In this document: piece after piece, positions 1-5,818 of the stretch
How the letters are laid out: each line of letters begins with the position of its first letter
How positions within the stretch are numbered: the first letter of the stretch is position 1
Assembly: GCA_020025395.1 (NCBI GenBank)
Contig: JAHHSE010000084.1
Coordinates: 1 to 6,436, forward strand
DNA: 6,436 nucleotides
From: Oscillospiraceae bacterium
GTDB taxonomy: Bacteria; Bacillota; Clostridia; Oscillospirales; Oscillospiraceae
Reading direction: 5' to 3'
The notes under the pieces: model-generated
Told to the model about the DNA's origin: nothing
Seen by the model: the letters and a program-made list of their open reading frames with translations, nothing else
The model's database searches: none
Position numbers and translations under genes: made by a program

Positions 1-1
1 C

Positions 2-1456
2 CTAAATGACACAGTTCGGAAAAGTGAGTGGGTGGGGCGGGAAAATCACATCTACCTCCACTATACGGACTGGATTAAATTCTGCAACTATCTCCAGTGC
101 CTGGACTTTCAAAAGCTGTTAAAGGGCGAAAAATTTGTCTTTCTCTTTGAGGAGGAAATCGACCAGTACCCCATTGATTTTCAGGCCCGCTTCGGCATCG
201 ACTACAGCCAGTACCCGGTAAAGCCTCTTGGGGTACGAGAGGTCAACCGCCTCATCTGGCACACCCAGCTGAGTGCCCACAACGGAGGAGACTTCTTCAA
301 TGAGATCTTCCACCACCATCCAAACCTGCTGATTTTTGAAAGCGTCATGTTTGACACCATCCAGAAGCGGGTAAAGGAAATCCGGGATCGGCTCCGTCGG
401 AAGGATCTGGAGGAGGGCATCGCACAAAAGCTGGCCCACATCAAAAATCCCACTGACAAGGATCTCTTGGTGGCCCTCTTTCTTGGGCGGACAGGCTTTC
501 AGAGGGGGCTGGACAAGACAGCCCGGATCGTCCCCGCCCTCTTCTTCCAGCCCCACTTTGGCAATATCAACTTCTCCATAAACGTCTATGGCAAAGCCGG
601 GCTGTGCACCCTCCACTCAGAGCAGTATGACCGGATCCGCACCTCCCCCCTGTTCCTGGGGTTCAAATACATCAAGACCTTTGTCCCCATGCGGCGGCCC
701 ACCACCAGCTACGCCGCCTCAATTCGCTTTGCGTATGACCGTTTTCTGCATTCGAATAAAGAGGAGGAGGATCATTACGGTCATCTGGGAGATCCCTTAT
801 CATCGGTTCTGTTAAACCGCACCTACTGGATGGACCCCCGGGACCGCCTCTTCAAGGACAGCGTGCTGGTCCGCTTTGAGGACGGCAAGCTGAACCCCAA
901 GGCCACCTTCACCGCCCTGGCGGAATTTCTGGACATCCCCTACACCAGCAGCATGACCTACTGCTCCAGCAACAGCGGCCTGAACCCGGAGAGCCTGCCG
1001 GGAAATGATATTGGCTTTAGTACCGCAGCGGTGTACCGCACCTATGACGACTATGCGGGCGAGGCGGACCGGGCCTTTCTGGAGTACTTTATGCGGGACG
1101 CCTATGAGGCCTATGGCTACGACTTCCACTACTACAAGGGGGAGCCGGTGGACGAGGAGTGGGTCCAAACGAAGTCACATGAAATGCACCGTCTGGACGA
1201 GCTGTCCGCCTATAGCCACGAGGAATCTATATACCATATGCAGATGGATATGCATAACAAGTCGGAGGAGGAGGCCAGAGAGATTGCCAGGAAGGATCGG
1301 GATCGATATATGGAAATGATCATGAAGGATCGCATCCAAATCGGCAAAACTCTTCTCAAAGACCTGCCCTTCACCAACACCCAAATGGAGCTCCGCCACC
1401 TGATCCCCCTCCTCAAGCTGGACCCCGAGCTTCTGGACCAGCCCCTCTATCACTAA
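2..1456 (+). CDS. Sulfotransferase-like protein (5' partial)
   Basis: Probably transfers a sulfuryl (or analogous) group from a 3'-phosphonucleotide donor to an unknown acceptor. The frame is open to the left edge, so the real start probably lies outside; the GTG at 32 has no convincing ribosome binding site. Numbering from that GTG (474 residues), residues 81-100 (SAHNGGDFFNEIFHHHPNLL) resemble the 5'-phosphosulfate-binding loop and its helix. Residues 217-230 (FVPMRRPTTSYAAS), with an Arg and a Ser, resemble the 3'-phosphate-binding motif. Residues 278-293 (VLVRFEDGKLNPKATF), followed by an EFLDIPY segment, are typical of the C-terminal part of sulfotransferases. The spacing of the two binding motifs, about 120 residues, is longer than usual, and the glycine loop lacks the usual SGT/SGS sequence. 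A charged, Met/Glu-rich, probably helical tail follows from about residue 375. No signal peptide or membrane segment is visible in the part present. The stop overlaps the ribosome binding site of the kinase gene, so the two are co-transcribed. The acceptor cannot be told from this window. Confidence 0.75.
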   Translation, partial: LNDTVRKSEWVGRENHIYLHYTDWIKFCNYLQCLDFQKLLKGEKFVFLFEEEIDQYPIDFQARFGIDYSQYPVKPLGVREVNRLIWHTQLSAHNGGDFFNEIFHHHPNLLIFESVMFDTIQKRVKEIRDRLRRKDLEEGIAQKLAHIKNPTDKDLLVALFLGRTGFQRGLDKTARIVPALFFQPHFGNINFSINVYGKAGLCTLHSEQYDRIRTSPLFLGFKYIKTFVPMRRPTTSYAASIRFAYDRFLHSNKEEEDHYGHLGDPLSSVLLNRTYWMDPRDRLFKDSVLVRFEDGKLNPKATFTALAEFLDIPYTSSMTYCSSNSGLNPESLPGNDIGFSTAAVYRTYDDYAGEADRAFLEYFMRDAYEAYGYDFHYYKGEPVDEEWVQTKSHEMHRLDELSAYSHEESIYHMQMDMHNKSEEEAREIARKDRDRYMEMIMKDRIQIGKTLLKDLPFTNTQMELRHLIPLLKLDPELLDQPLYH

Positions 1457-1465
1457 GGAGAACCT

Positions 1466-1972
1466 ATGAACGAAAAAGGAACTGTATATTTCTTTACCGG
1501 CCTGTCCGGTGCCGGTAAAACCACCTTGGGCGGCCTCTTTTACCGCCGCCTTCACGCCAAAAAGCCCAATGTGGTCTTTCTGGACGGCGACCAGATCCGC
1601 CCTGTCTTCGGGGAGGACAGCGGCTATACCCACGAGTCCCGCCTTCACTGGGCCAGCCGGATCTTCCGGGTGTGCAAGCTGCTCTCCGATCAGGGGATTG
1701 ATGTGGTTTGCTGCTCCATCTCCATGTTCCACCAGGTGCGGGCCTGGAACCGGGAGAACATCACCAATTACCGGGAGATCTATGTCCGGGTGAAAAAGGA
1801 GACTCTGATGACCCGCAACCAAAAGGGGCTCTATACCTCCGGCCACAACGTAGTGGGCATTGATCTGCCCTTTGATGAGCCCTCCCAGTCCCACCTCATC
1901 ATCCAGAACGACGGGGAGCATACCCCGTTGGAGCTTGTAGAGCGGATTGAAGCGGCCTTCTGTCCGCAGTGA
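1466..1972 (+). CDS. Divergent adenylylsulfate (APS) kinase-like protein
   Basis: P-loop kinase of the CysC family. The classical reaction is ATP-dependent 3'-phosphorylation of APS to PAPS, the sulfate donor. Visible elements are the Walker A GLSGAGKTT (residues 12-20), LDGDQIR (39-45, family LDGDNVR), DSGYT (51-55, family DLGFS), ISM with the conserved Ser86 (family ISP), KGLY (120-123) and GID-P-(Y/F)-E/D-P near residues 131-139. At 168 residues it is shorter than typical CysC (about 200). The family DRxENIRR helix is here SRLHWASR: the Asn and one Arg of the APS site are replaced by Trp and Ser. The loop between KGLY and GID is about five residues shorter than in E. coli CysC. Membership in the family is clear, but APS as the substrate is not. 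Cytidine diphosphoramidate kinase of Campylobacter is a known CysC homologue with another nucleotide substrate. The start ATG has AAGGAG seven to ten bases upstream, overlapping the stop of the sulfotransferase gene. No sulfate adenylyltransferase gene is in view. Confidence 0.82.
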   Translation: MNEKGTVYFFTGLSGAGKTTLGGLFYRRLHAKKPNVVFLDGDQIRPVFGEDSGYTHESRLHWASRIFRVCKLLSDQGIDVVCCSISMFHQVRAWNRENITNYREIYVRVKKETLMTRNQKGLYTSGHNVVGIDLPFDEPSQSHLIIQNDGEHTPLELVERIEAAFCPQ

Positions 1973-2002
1973 AGCGGACACAAAGGGTAAGGAGCTGATT
2001 TC

Positions 2003-2821
2003 ATGAAATACATGGTAGACCTGCACACCCACTCCACCGCCTCGGATGGGCAGTATCCCCCCGCCCAGCTGGCGGCACTGGCCAAGGAGGCGGGGGTGGA
2101 GTGTCTGGCGGTAACCGACCACGACACCCTGGACGGCGTACCGGAGGCACTGGACGCCGGACAGACACTGGGGATCACCGTGGTATCCGGCGTGGAGCTG
2201 GGTGCTCAGGAGGAGCGGAATCTCCACATTTTGGGCCTGGGCTTTTCTCTGGCTCACTCCGCCCTCCACGACCTCTGTCAGAAAATGAAGGACAGCCGGG
2301 ATGAGAGGAAATTCCGGATTCTTGATTTTCTGAAGGAGAAGGGCGTTCACATCTCCTTAGAGGAGGTGGAGGCGGCGGCCGGGGGCAGCATCATCGCCCG
2401 CCCCCACTTTGCCCAGGTCCTCCTGAAGCGGGGCTATGTCTCCTCCACCCGGGAGGCCTTCGACCGCTATCTGGACACCAGTGAGTATAAGCGAATTGAA
2501 CGCTTCAAGGCTCCGGCGGCGGACTGCATTGCCGCCATCCATGACGCCGGCGGAATGGCCGTTATGGCACATCCCTACCAGATCGGCTATTCGGATGACA
2601 GGCTGTATGCCCTTCTTGCCCAGCTGAAGGAGCAGGGGCTTGATGGGCTGGAGTGCTTCTATCCCAAGCATTCCCCTCAGCAGGTGAGGCTTTATCTGGA
2701 TCTGGCAAAAACCTATGGACTCCATGTCTCCGCAGGCAGCGATTTCCACGGGCCCCTGGTCCATCCCGAGACCGTGATTACCCCGACCGAGCTGGATATA
2801 TCCTGGCTTCCGATCTCTTGA
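2003..2821 (+). CDS. PHP-domain phosphoesterase, RNase AM / 3',5'-nucleotide bisphosphatase type
   Basis: A 272-residue metal-dependent phosphoesterase of the PHP superfamily, YciV/TrpH subgroup. Characterised relatives are E. coli RNase AM and a Chromobacterium enzyme that removes the 3'-phosphate from nucleoside 3',5'-bisphosphates such as pAp. The metal-binding motifs are all present: DLHTHSTASDG (residues 6-16, His8 and His10), VTDHDT (37-42), SGVEL with Glu65, His75, ARPH (132-135), MAHPY with His190, and SDFHG (246-250, Asp247 and His249). Length and motif order are normal for the subgroup, with the inserted helical domain between about residues 85 and 175. TAAGGAG at 1988-1994 lies eight bases before the ATG. 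The gene follows the kinase stop after 30 bases and is probably in the same operon. In this context the attractive role is removal of pAp, or of the corresponding bisphosphate, released by the sulfotransferase; that is inference. It could also be a housekeeping 5'-3' RNase. No terminator is seen behind it. Confidence 0.9.
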   Translation: MKYMVDLHTHSTASDGQYPPAQLAALAKEAGVECLAVTDHDTLDGVPEALDAGQTLGITVVSGVELGAQEERNLHILGLGFSLAHSALHDLCQKMKDSRDERKFRILDFLKEKGVHISLEEVEAAAGGSIIARPHFAQVLLKRGYVSSTREAFDRYLDTSEYKRIERFKAPAADCIAAIHDAGGMAVMAHPYQIGYSDDRLYALLAQLKEQGLDGLECFYPKHSPQQVRLYLDLAKTYGLHVSAGSDFHGPLVHPETVITPTELDISWLPIS

Positions 2822-2881
2822 CCGCCTCTTGTGCCGTGTTATATATTTTATACAGGAAAGGGTGGATTTTTCCTCCACTTA

Positions 2882-2890
2882 TGGTATAAT
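2882..2890 (+). promoter_or_regulatory. Extended -10 promoter for hpf
   Basis: TGGTATAAT is a perfect extended -10 (TGnTATAAT) in an AT-rich patch between two GC-rich genes. The -35 region 17 bases upstream (GTGGAT) is poor, as is common with extended -10 elements. Transcription would start near 2897, giving a leader of about 76 bases before hpf. This allows hpf to be expressed separately from the three genes upstream. Confidence 0.65.
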
Positions 2891-2900
2891 AAAGCCATAG

Positions 2901-2954
2901 GAGGGGAACCCCTCTTTCCGGTACTTCCCCTCCCACTCATGTCCAGGTTTGGAC
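2901..2954 (+). promoter_or_regulatory. Structured hpf leader
   Basis: The leader can form GAGGGG/CCCCTC (2901-2906 with 2909-2914, a tight two-base loop) or, instead, GAGGGGAA/TTCCCCTC (2901-2908 with 2925-2932). The two pairings share the left arm and exclude each other. A third small hairpin, GTCCA-GGTT-TGGAC (2941-2954), ends one base before the AAAGGAG ribosome binding site (2956-2962). Seen as complementarity only; a regulatory role is inference. Confidence 0.35.
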
Positions 2955-2972
2955 GAAAGGAGCGGAACAAGT

Positions 2973-3521
2973 ATGAAGTTTGTGTTTACGGACAAAAAGG
3001 TGAATGTACCCAACTACTTCCACCACTATGCGGAGAAAAAAGTAGGAAAGCTGGAGCGTTTCTTTAAAGAAGATGCCACCGCTTCCCTCACCTTCGGTGT
3101 GGAAAAGGATCGGAATGTCGTAGAAATGACCATCCGGTCCAGTGGTACGATTTTCCGTGTCTCGGAAAGCTCCTCTGATATGCACGCATCCATTGACGCT
3201 GCGGTTGCCTCCCTTGAGCGGCAAATTCGGAAGAATAAGACCCGTCTGGAGAAGCGTCTCCGCCAGGGTGCCTTTGAGCGTTCCGTGGACGCCAGTGAAG
3301 AGGTATTTTCTCTCGTCCCCGATGCTCCTGAGGAGGGCGAGTACCAGATCGTCCGCACCAAATCCTTCCCCATGAAGCCTATGACGCGTGACGAGGCTAT
3401 CTTGCAGATGAATCTGCTGGGCCACAGCTTTTTTGCCTTCCGAGATGAGGAGTCTGACGGTTCCTTCGCCGTGGTCTATCGCCGCAACGATGGAAATTAC
3501 GGCATTATTGAGGATGCCTGA
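2973..3521 (+). CDS. hpf: Ribosome hibernation promoting factor, long form
   Basis: A 182-residue long HPF. It binds the 30S decoding region in stationary phase and pairs two 70S ribosomes into inactive 100S dimers. The N-terminal S30AE domain spans about residues 1-100 (MKFVFTDKKV start, SSSDMHASIDAAVASLERQI near 66-85, then the basic RKNKTRLEKRL). An acidic linker follows. The C-terminal dimerisation domain spans about 122-182, with IVRTKSFPMKPMTRDEAILQ, LLGHSFFAFRDEE and the YRRNDGNYGIIE ending. Length is normal for the long form. The ATG at 2973 was chosen because AAAGGAG sits ten bases upstream and the protein then begins as the family does; a TTG at 2949 in the same frame would precede the ribosome binding site and is rejected. 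It has its own promoter and a strong terminator. The three upstream genes may also read through into it. Confidence 0.96.
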   Translation: MKFVFTDKKVNVPNYFHHYAEKKVGKLERFFKEDATASLTFGVEKDRNVVEMTIRSSGTIFRVSESSSDMHASIDAAVASLERQIRKNKTRLEKRLRQGAFERSVDASEEVFSLVPDAPEEGEYQIVRTKSFPMKPMTRDEAILQMNLLGHSFFAFRDEESDGSFAVVYRRNDGNYGIIEDA

Positions 3522-3544
3522 TTGTCCCTCGCCCCATAGATGAA

Positions 3545-3581
3545 AAACTGCCATTCCCGGTTTTTCCGGGAATGGCAGTTT
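3545..3581. terminator. Strong bidirectional terminator between convergent genes
   Basis: A perfect 16-base-pair inverted repeat (3545-3560 with 3566-3581; left arm AAACTGCCATTCCCGG) with loop TTTTT. On the + strand it is followed by a short T-rich stretch (TTTCTTT) and ends hpf. On the - strand it is followed by TTTTT (complement of 3543-3547) and ends the amidohydrolase gene, whose stop codon is three bases away. Confidence 0.93.
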
Positions 3582-3583
3582 CT

Positions 3584-4747
3584 TTATAACCGATTCTCGA
3601 TCACCTTGCCGTCCATCACAACCAGGCGTACCCGACTCATCCAGTTGAGGGGATGGGCACTGGTTATCGTGAGGTCGGCGTCCTTCCCTGGCGTCAGGGA
3701 GCCTAAGCGGTCCCCCAGTCCGGCCAGCTCGGCGGCCCAGATGGTAATGGCCGCCAGAGCACTCTCCGGGTCCATTCCTCCACGCATGGCCATCGCCGCA
3801 CACAGGGGCAGATATTGAATGGGCGTCTCCGGATGGTCTGTACAAATGGCCACCTTCACTCCGGATCGCTGGAGAATGGACGGGGCCTCCAGAGTCTGAT
3901 TGACAAGCTCCGGCTTGGAGCGATCCCCCAGACAGGGCCCTGTAATGACACCGGCCCCCTCCTTGGCCAGCAGATCCGCAATGAGATACCCCTCTGTTCC
4001 ATGGACAATGACATACTTTAGACCAAATTCCTTGCAGATGCGAATGCCCGTGGCAATATCATCCGCCCGATGGGCGTGAATATGCACCGGAAGCTCACCA
4101 CGCACCACAGGGAGCAGGGCCTCCAGCTTGGCATCGTAATCGGGCTTCTCCTCCTCATCCTCCTCCGCCCGCTCCAGCTTTTCCTGGTACTCCATTGCCT
4201 TGGACAGATTCTCCCGGATCACCGCCGCTGTGGCCATACGGGTGCTGGGGCTCTCATGCCGCTCGTGGTAGTTTAATTTTGGATTCTCCCCCAGTGCCAG
4301 CTTCATGGCCGCCGGTGCCTTAACCACCATGGCATCCACCCATCGGCCATTGGTCTTAATGGCCGCAAACTGTCCATTGATGGGATTGGAGCTGCCAGGC
4401 CCGGTGAGCACAGTGGTAACTCCCGCCTCCCGTGCCTCCTGAAAACAGCGGTCCTGAGGGTTGATGGCATCAATGGCCCGCAAATGGGGCGTGCAGGGAT
4501 CGGTGGCCTCGTTTCCGTCGTCCCCCTCAATGCCCACACCGTCTCCAAAAACCCCAAGATGACAATGTGCGTCAATAAATCCCGGCTGGATATGACCACC
4601 CTGTGCGTCAAGGATCTCTCCCTCCCAATCCTTAGGGCAGTCCTCCATGGCTCCGACCTCCGCGATTTTTGTCCCGCAGATTCGGATGTATCCCTTTAAA
4701 ATGGTTGGCCCATCCATCCGGTGGATCACTCCATTGATAATCAGCAT
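3584..4747 (-). CDS. Metal-dependent amidohydrolase, imidazolonepropionase-like, substrate unknown
   Basis: A 387-residue cytoplasmic member of the amidohydrolase superfamily, hydrolysing an amide, lactam or similar bond with bound divalent metal. The N-terminal small beta domain is followed by GFIDAHCHLG (residues 57-66, metal ligands His61 and His63). Lys143 in VVKAP may be a carboxylated bridging lysine. VHIHAHRADD (221-230), VHGTEG with His249 and CTDHPETP with Asp304 complete the usual set. LTPGKDADLTI (351-361) is the standard C-terminal sandwich. An acidic stretch at 194-205 (AEEDEEEKPDYD) interrupts the barrel between two helices. The start ATG has AAGGAG seven bases upstream. It stands alone, with its own promoter and the shared terminator, so context gives no hint of substrate. 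Relatives include imidazolonepropionases, dipeptidases and many orphan enzymes; the specific reaction cannot be called. Confidence 0.9.
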   Translation of the reverse strand: MLIINGVIHRMDGPTILKGYIRICGTKIAEVGAMEDCPKDWEGEILDAQGGHIQPGFIDAHCHLGVFGDGVGIEGDDGNEATDPCTPHLRAIDAINPQDRCFQEAREAGVTTVLTGPGSSNPINGQFAAIKTNGRWVDAMVVKAPAAMKLALGENPKLNYHERHESPSTRMATAAVIRENLSKAMEYQEKLERAEEDEEEKPDYDAKLEALLPVVRGELPVHIHAHRADDIATGIRICKEFGLKYVIVHGTEGYLIADLLAKEGAGVITGPCLGDRSKPELVNQTLEAPSILQRSGVKVAICTDHPETPIQYLPLCAAMAMRGGMDPESALAAITIWAAELAGLGDRLGSLTPGKDADLTITSAHPLNWMSRVRLVVMDGKVIENRL

Positions 4748-4778
4748 ATCTATGCTCCTTCTTTCTTTTGCATCTCTC

Positions 4779-4807
4779 TTGACTAATATGGAAATTTATG
4801 GTTAACT
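4779..4807 (+). promoter_or_regulatory. Candidate + strand promoter for a small RNA
   Basis: TTGACT (4779-4784, five of six matches to the -35 consensus) is followed after 17 bases by TTAACT (4802-4807), which is preceded by TGG and so forms an extended -10. No protein gene lies downstream on this strand, but an intact + strand terminator does (4861-4889). It overlaps the opposing amidohydrolase promoter. Confidence 0.35.
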
Positions 4808-4823
4808 TGTAGATGCAGCTCAA
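4795..4823 (-). promoter_or_regulatory. Candidate promoter for the amidohydrolase gene
   Basis: On the - strand TTGAGC (complement of 4818-4823) and CATAAA (complement of 4795-4800) are separated by exactly 17 bases. Each matches four of six consensus positions. The start point would be near 4788, about 40 bases before the ATG. The region is AT-rich. It overlaps a candidate promoter on the opposite strand. Confidence 0.35.
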
Positions 4824-4889
4824 CCAATGGGCATTTCCCTTGAAATGCCAGGCTTTTACTAGGCGTCCCTTCTCGGGGACGTCTTTTTA
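4814..4889 (+). ncRNA. Candidate small RNA, about 77 nt
   Basis: Bounded by the candidate promoter at 4779-4807 and the terminator hairpin at 4861-4884. The inside contains a perfect 8-base-pair hairpin, GGCATTTC-CCTT-GAAATGCC (4830-4849), and an unpaired stretch before each stem. No + strand gene exists between the hpf terminator and this point, so the terminator has no other evident client. It does not match tRNA, 6S, T-box or any riboswitch that I recognise. The in-frame ATG at 4813 lacks a ribosome binding site, so a peptide is unlikely. Confidence 0.3.
4861..4889 (+). terminator. Orphan + strand intrinsic terminator
   Basis: AGGCGTCCC (4861-4869) pairs with GGGACGTCT (4876-4884), nine pairs with one G-U, around the loop TTCTCG, and is followed by TTTTTATTT. 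Read on the - strand there is no T tract, so it acts only rightwards, where no annotated gene precedes it. Confidence 0.72.
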
Positions 4890-4936
4890 TTTGGCCGACT
4901 GGATGCACCCTCTAAAAGAAAGCCCCATATTGGAAA

Positions 4937-4971
4937 AGCAGGGCCGCGGGTGTGATTCCCACGGCCCTGCT
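4937..4971 (-). terminator. Terminator of the yabP-yabQ-divIC-S1 operon
   Basis: AGCAGGGCCG (4937-4946) and CGGCCCTGCT (4962-4971) form a perfect ten-base-pair stem. The inner GGG/CCC can pair further after one mismatch. On the - strand it is followed by TTTTCC. It lies 12 bases beyond the stop of the S1-domain gene. Confidence 0.75.
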
Positions 4972-4983
4972 CTCCATTTCCCT

Positions 4984-5454
4984 CTACCGACGGCCGCCGC
5001 CACGGCGGTTCCCGCCCTTCTTCTCTAAATAACGCAGCTCGGAAAGTTTGCTGTCGGACGCCTGCATAAACTGGCGAAGCCGATCTTCAAAATCCGCGGG
5101 CTCCTTCGGTGCGGCCTGACGCGGCACATAGCCGCCGGAACGTGGGCCGTTATTCTGCCGAGGCCCCCCCTGGCGGGGCGGGCGGCTGCCCTGCTGTGCC
5201 CCTGCCGGACGCGGAGGGGGATCATTGACCTTCTTGATTGACAGGTTGATTCGGTTTGCCTGGTCAATTCCAATGACCTTTACCTTGACCTCCTGCCCCT
5301 CTTTCAGATGATCCGACACCTCATTGACATAAGAATAGGCAATCTCAGAGATGTGAACCAAACCAGAGCGTCCCTCCGGCAGTGCCACAAAGGCACCGAA
5401 CTTTGTGATTCCCGTTACCTTACCGTCCAAAATGGACCCAACACCAAACTCCAT
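4984..5454 (-). CDS. S1 RNA-binding domain protein, YabR family, with RGG-like tail
   Basis: A 156-residue protein with one S1 (OB-fold) RNA-binding domain in residues 1-75: VGSILDGKVTGITKFGAFV, then GRSGLVHISEIA, DHLKEGQEVKVKVIGID and INLSIKK. It closely resembles Bacillus YabR / general stress protein 13, which is found next to divIC. Residues 78-120 are a Pro/Gly/Arg/Gln-rich, probably disordered linker, followed by a short charged helix (DFEDRLRQFMQASDSKLSEL) and an arginine-glycine tail (GGNRRGGGRR). The ATG at 5454 is chosen because the product then starts as the family does. The nearest AAGGAG (5471-5476) is 16 bases away, which is long, and a GTG directly before the ATG is an alternative. 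The gene follows divIC after 88 bases and is the last in the operon. Its exact cellular role is not established. Confidence 0.9.
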   Translation of the reverse strand: MEFGVGSILDGKVTGITKFGAFVALPEGRSGLVHISEIAYSYVNEVSDHLKEGQEVKVKVIGIDQANRINLSIKKVNDPPPRPAGAQQGSRPPRQGGPRQNNGPRSGGYVPRQAAPKEPADFEDRLRQFMQASDSKLSELRYLEKKGGNRRGGGRR

Positions 5455-5476
5455 CACTAGCTGACATATCCTCCTT

Positions 5477-5525
5477 GTAAATTTACCCTGAAGCCCCACT
5501 CACAGAGCAGAGAATGAAGCCCCAC
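5477..5525 (-). repeat. Direct repeats and palindrome in the divIC-S1 gene spacer
   Basis: Two perfect 11-base direct repeats, TGAAGCCCCAC on the + strand, lie at 5489-5499 and 5515-5525, 26 bases apart. Between them and the S1 gene is a perfect 10-base palindrome, GTAAATTTAC (5477-5486), touching the AAGGAG ribosome binding site. The layout would suit a regulator or RNA-binding site controlling the S1 gene; its function is inference. Confidence 0.5.
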
Positions 5526-5542
5526 AACTCCCTCTAAAGCAC

Positions 5543-5818
5543 TCATCCCGCAACGTCAATGTACAGGATTTCACCTTCCTTTACATAGCCCTTCTCTCGA
5601 GCCACCCGCTCCAGCATGGCGGGGTCATCGCTGTTTTCGATGGCCTCTTCCAGCCTTTGGTTTTCCACCGTCTGCTGATCCACCTGCCGCTGAATCTCCA
5701 GCCGCTGATTCTGGGTGCTTTGGATCTGTCCTTGCAGATCGACGAAGGAGGTGGACAGGTAAATGAGCAGTACGACAATGACCAGTTTTGTCAACCATCC
5801 GGTCCGTTTGAGACGCAT
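5543..5818 (-). CDS. divIC: Septum formation initiator, DivIC/FtsB family
   Basis: A 91-residue bitopic division protein. It has a short basic cytoplasmic N-terminus (MRLKRTGWLTK), one membrane segment at about residues 11-25 (LVIVVLLIYLSTSF), a Gln/Glu-rich coiled coil at about 28-62, and the small C-terminal ARE-KGYVKEGEILY motif (73-86) common in the family. DivIC partners FtsL and DivIB in the divisome and helps activate septal peptidoglycan synthesis. GGAGGA (5826-5831, complement) lies seven bases before the ATG. It is placed between yabQ and the S1 gene exactly as in Bacillus and related spore formers. The start lies inside the reading frame of yabQ, which overlaps it by 194 bases. Confidence 0.92.
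   Translation of the reverse strand: MRLKRTGWLTKLVIVVLLIYLSTSFVDLQGQIQSTQNQRLEIQRQVDQQTVENQRLEEAIENSDDPAMLERVAREKGYVKEGEILYIDVAG

Noticed and set aside
119..616. Antisense reading frame of 165 codons opposite the sulfotransferase
   Set aside because: Shadow of the real gene; low-information sequence without domain motifs.
1175..2350. Long antisense reading frame of 391 codons opposite the kinase and PHP genes
   Set aside because: It lies opposite two clearly coding genes, has no ribosome binding site or recognisable motif, and reflects GC-rich codon use on the other strand.
2949..2972. Upstream TTG start for hpf
   Set aside because: It lies before the AAAGGAG ribosome binding site, and family proteins start at the MKF-type residue encoded at 2973.
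2937..3845. Antisense reading frame of 302 codons across hpf
   Set aside because: It runs through the strong bidirectional terminator and overlaps both hpf and the end of the amidohydrolase gene; no family resemblance.
4830..4889. T-box or riboswitch for the amidohydrolase gene
   Set aside because: The hairpins lie upstream of the candidate - strand start point, the T tract has + strand polarity, and no T-box sequence is present.
4813..5028. Possible 71-residue + strand peptide gene in the gap
   Set aside because: No ribosome binding site, crosses two terminators and enters the S1 gene in antisense; composition is random-looking.
5455..5499. Upstream ATG start for the S1 gene at 5499
   Set aside because: It would place the ribosome binding site and palindrome inside the gene and add 15 residues absent from YabR-type proteins.
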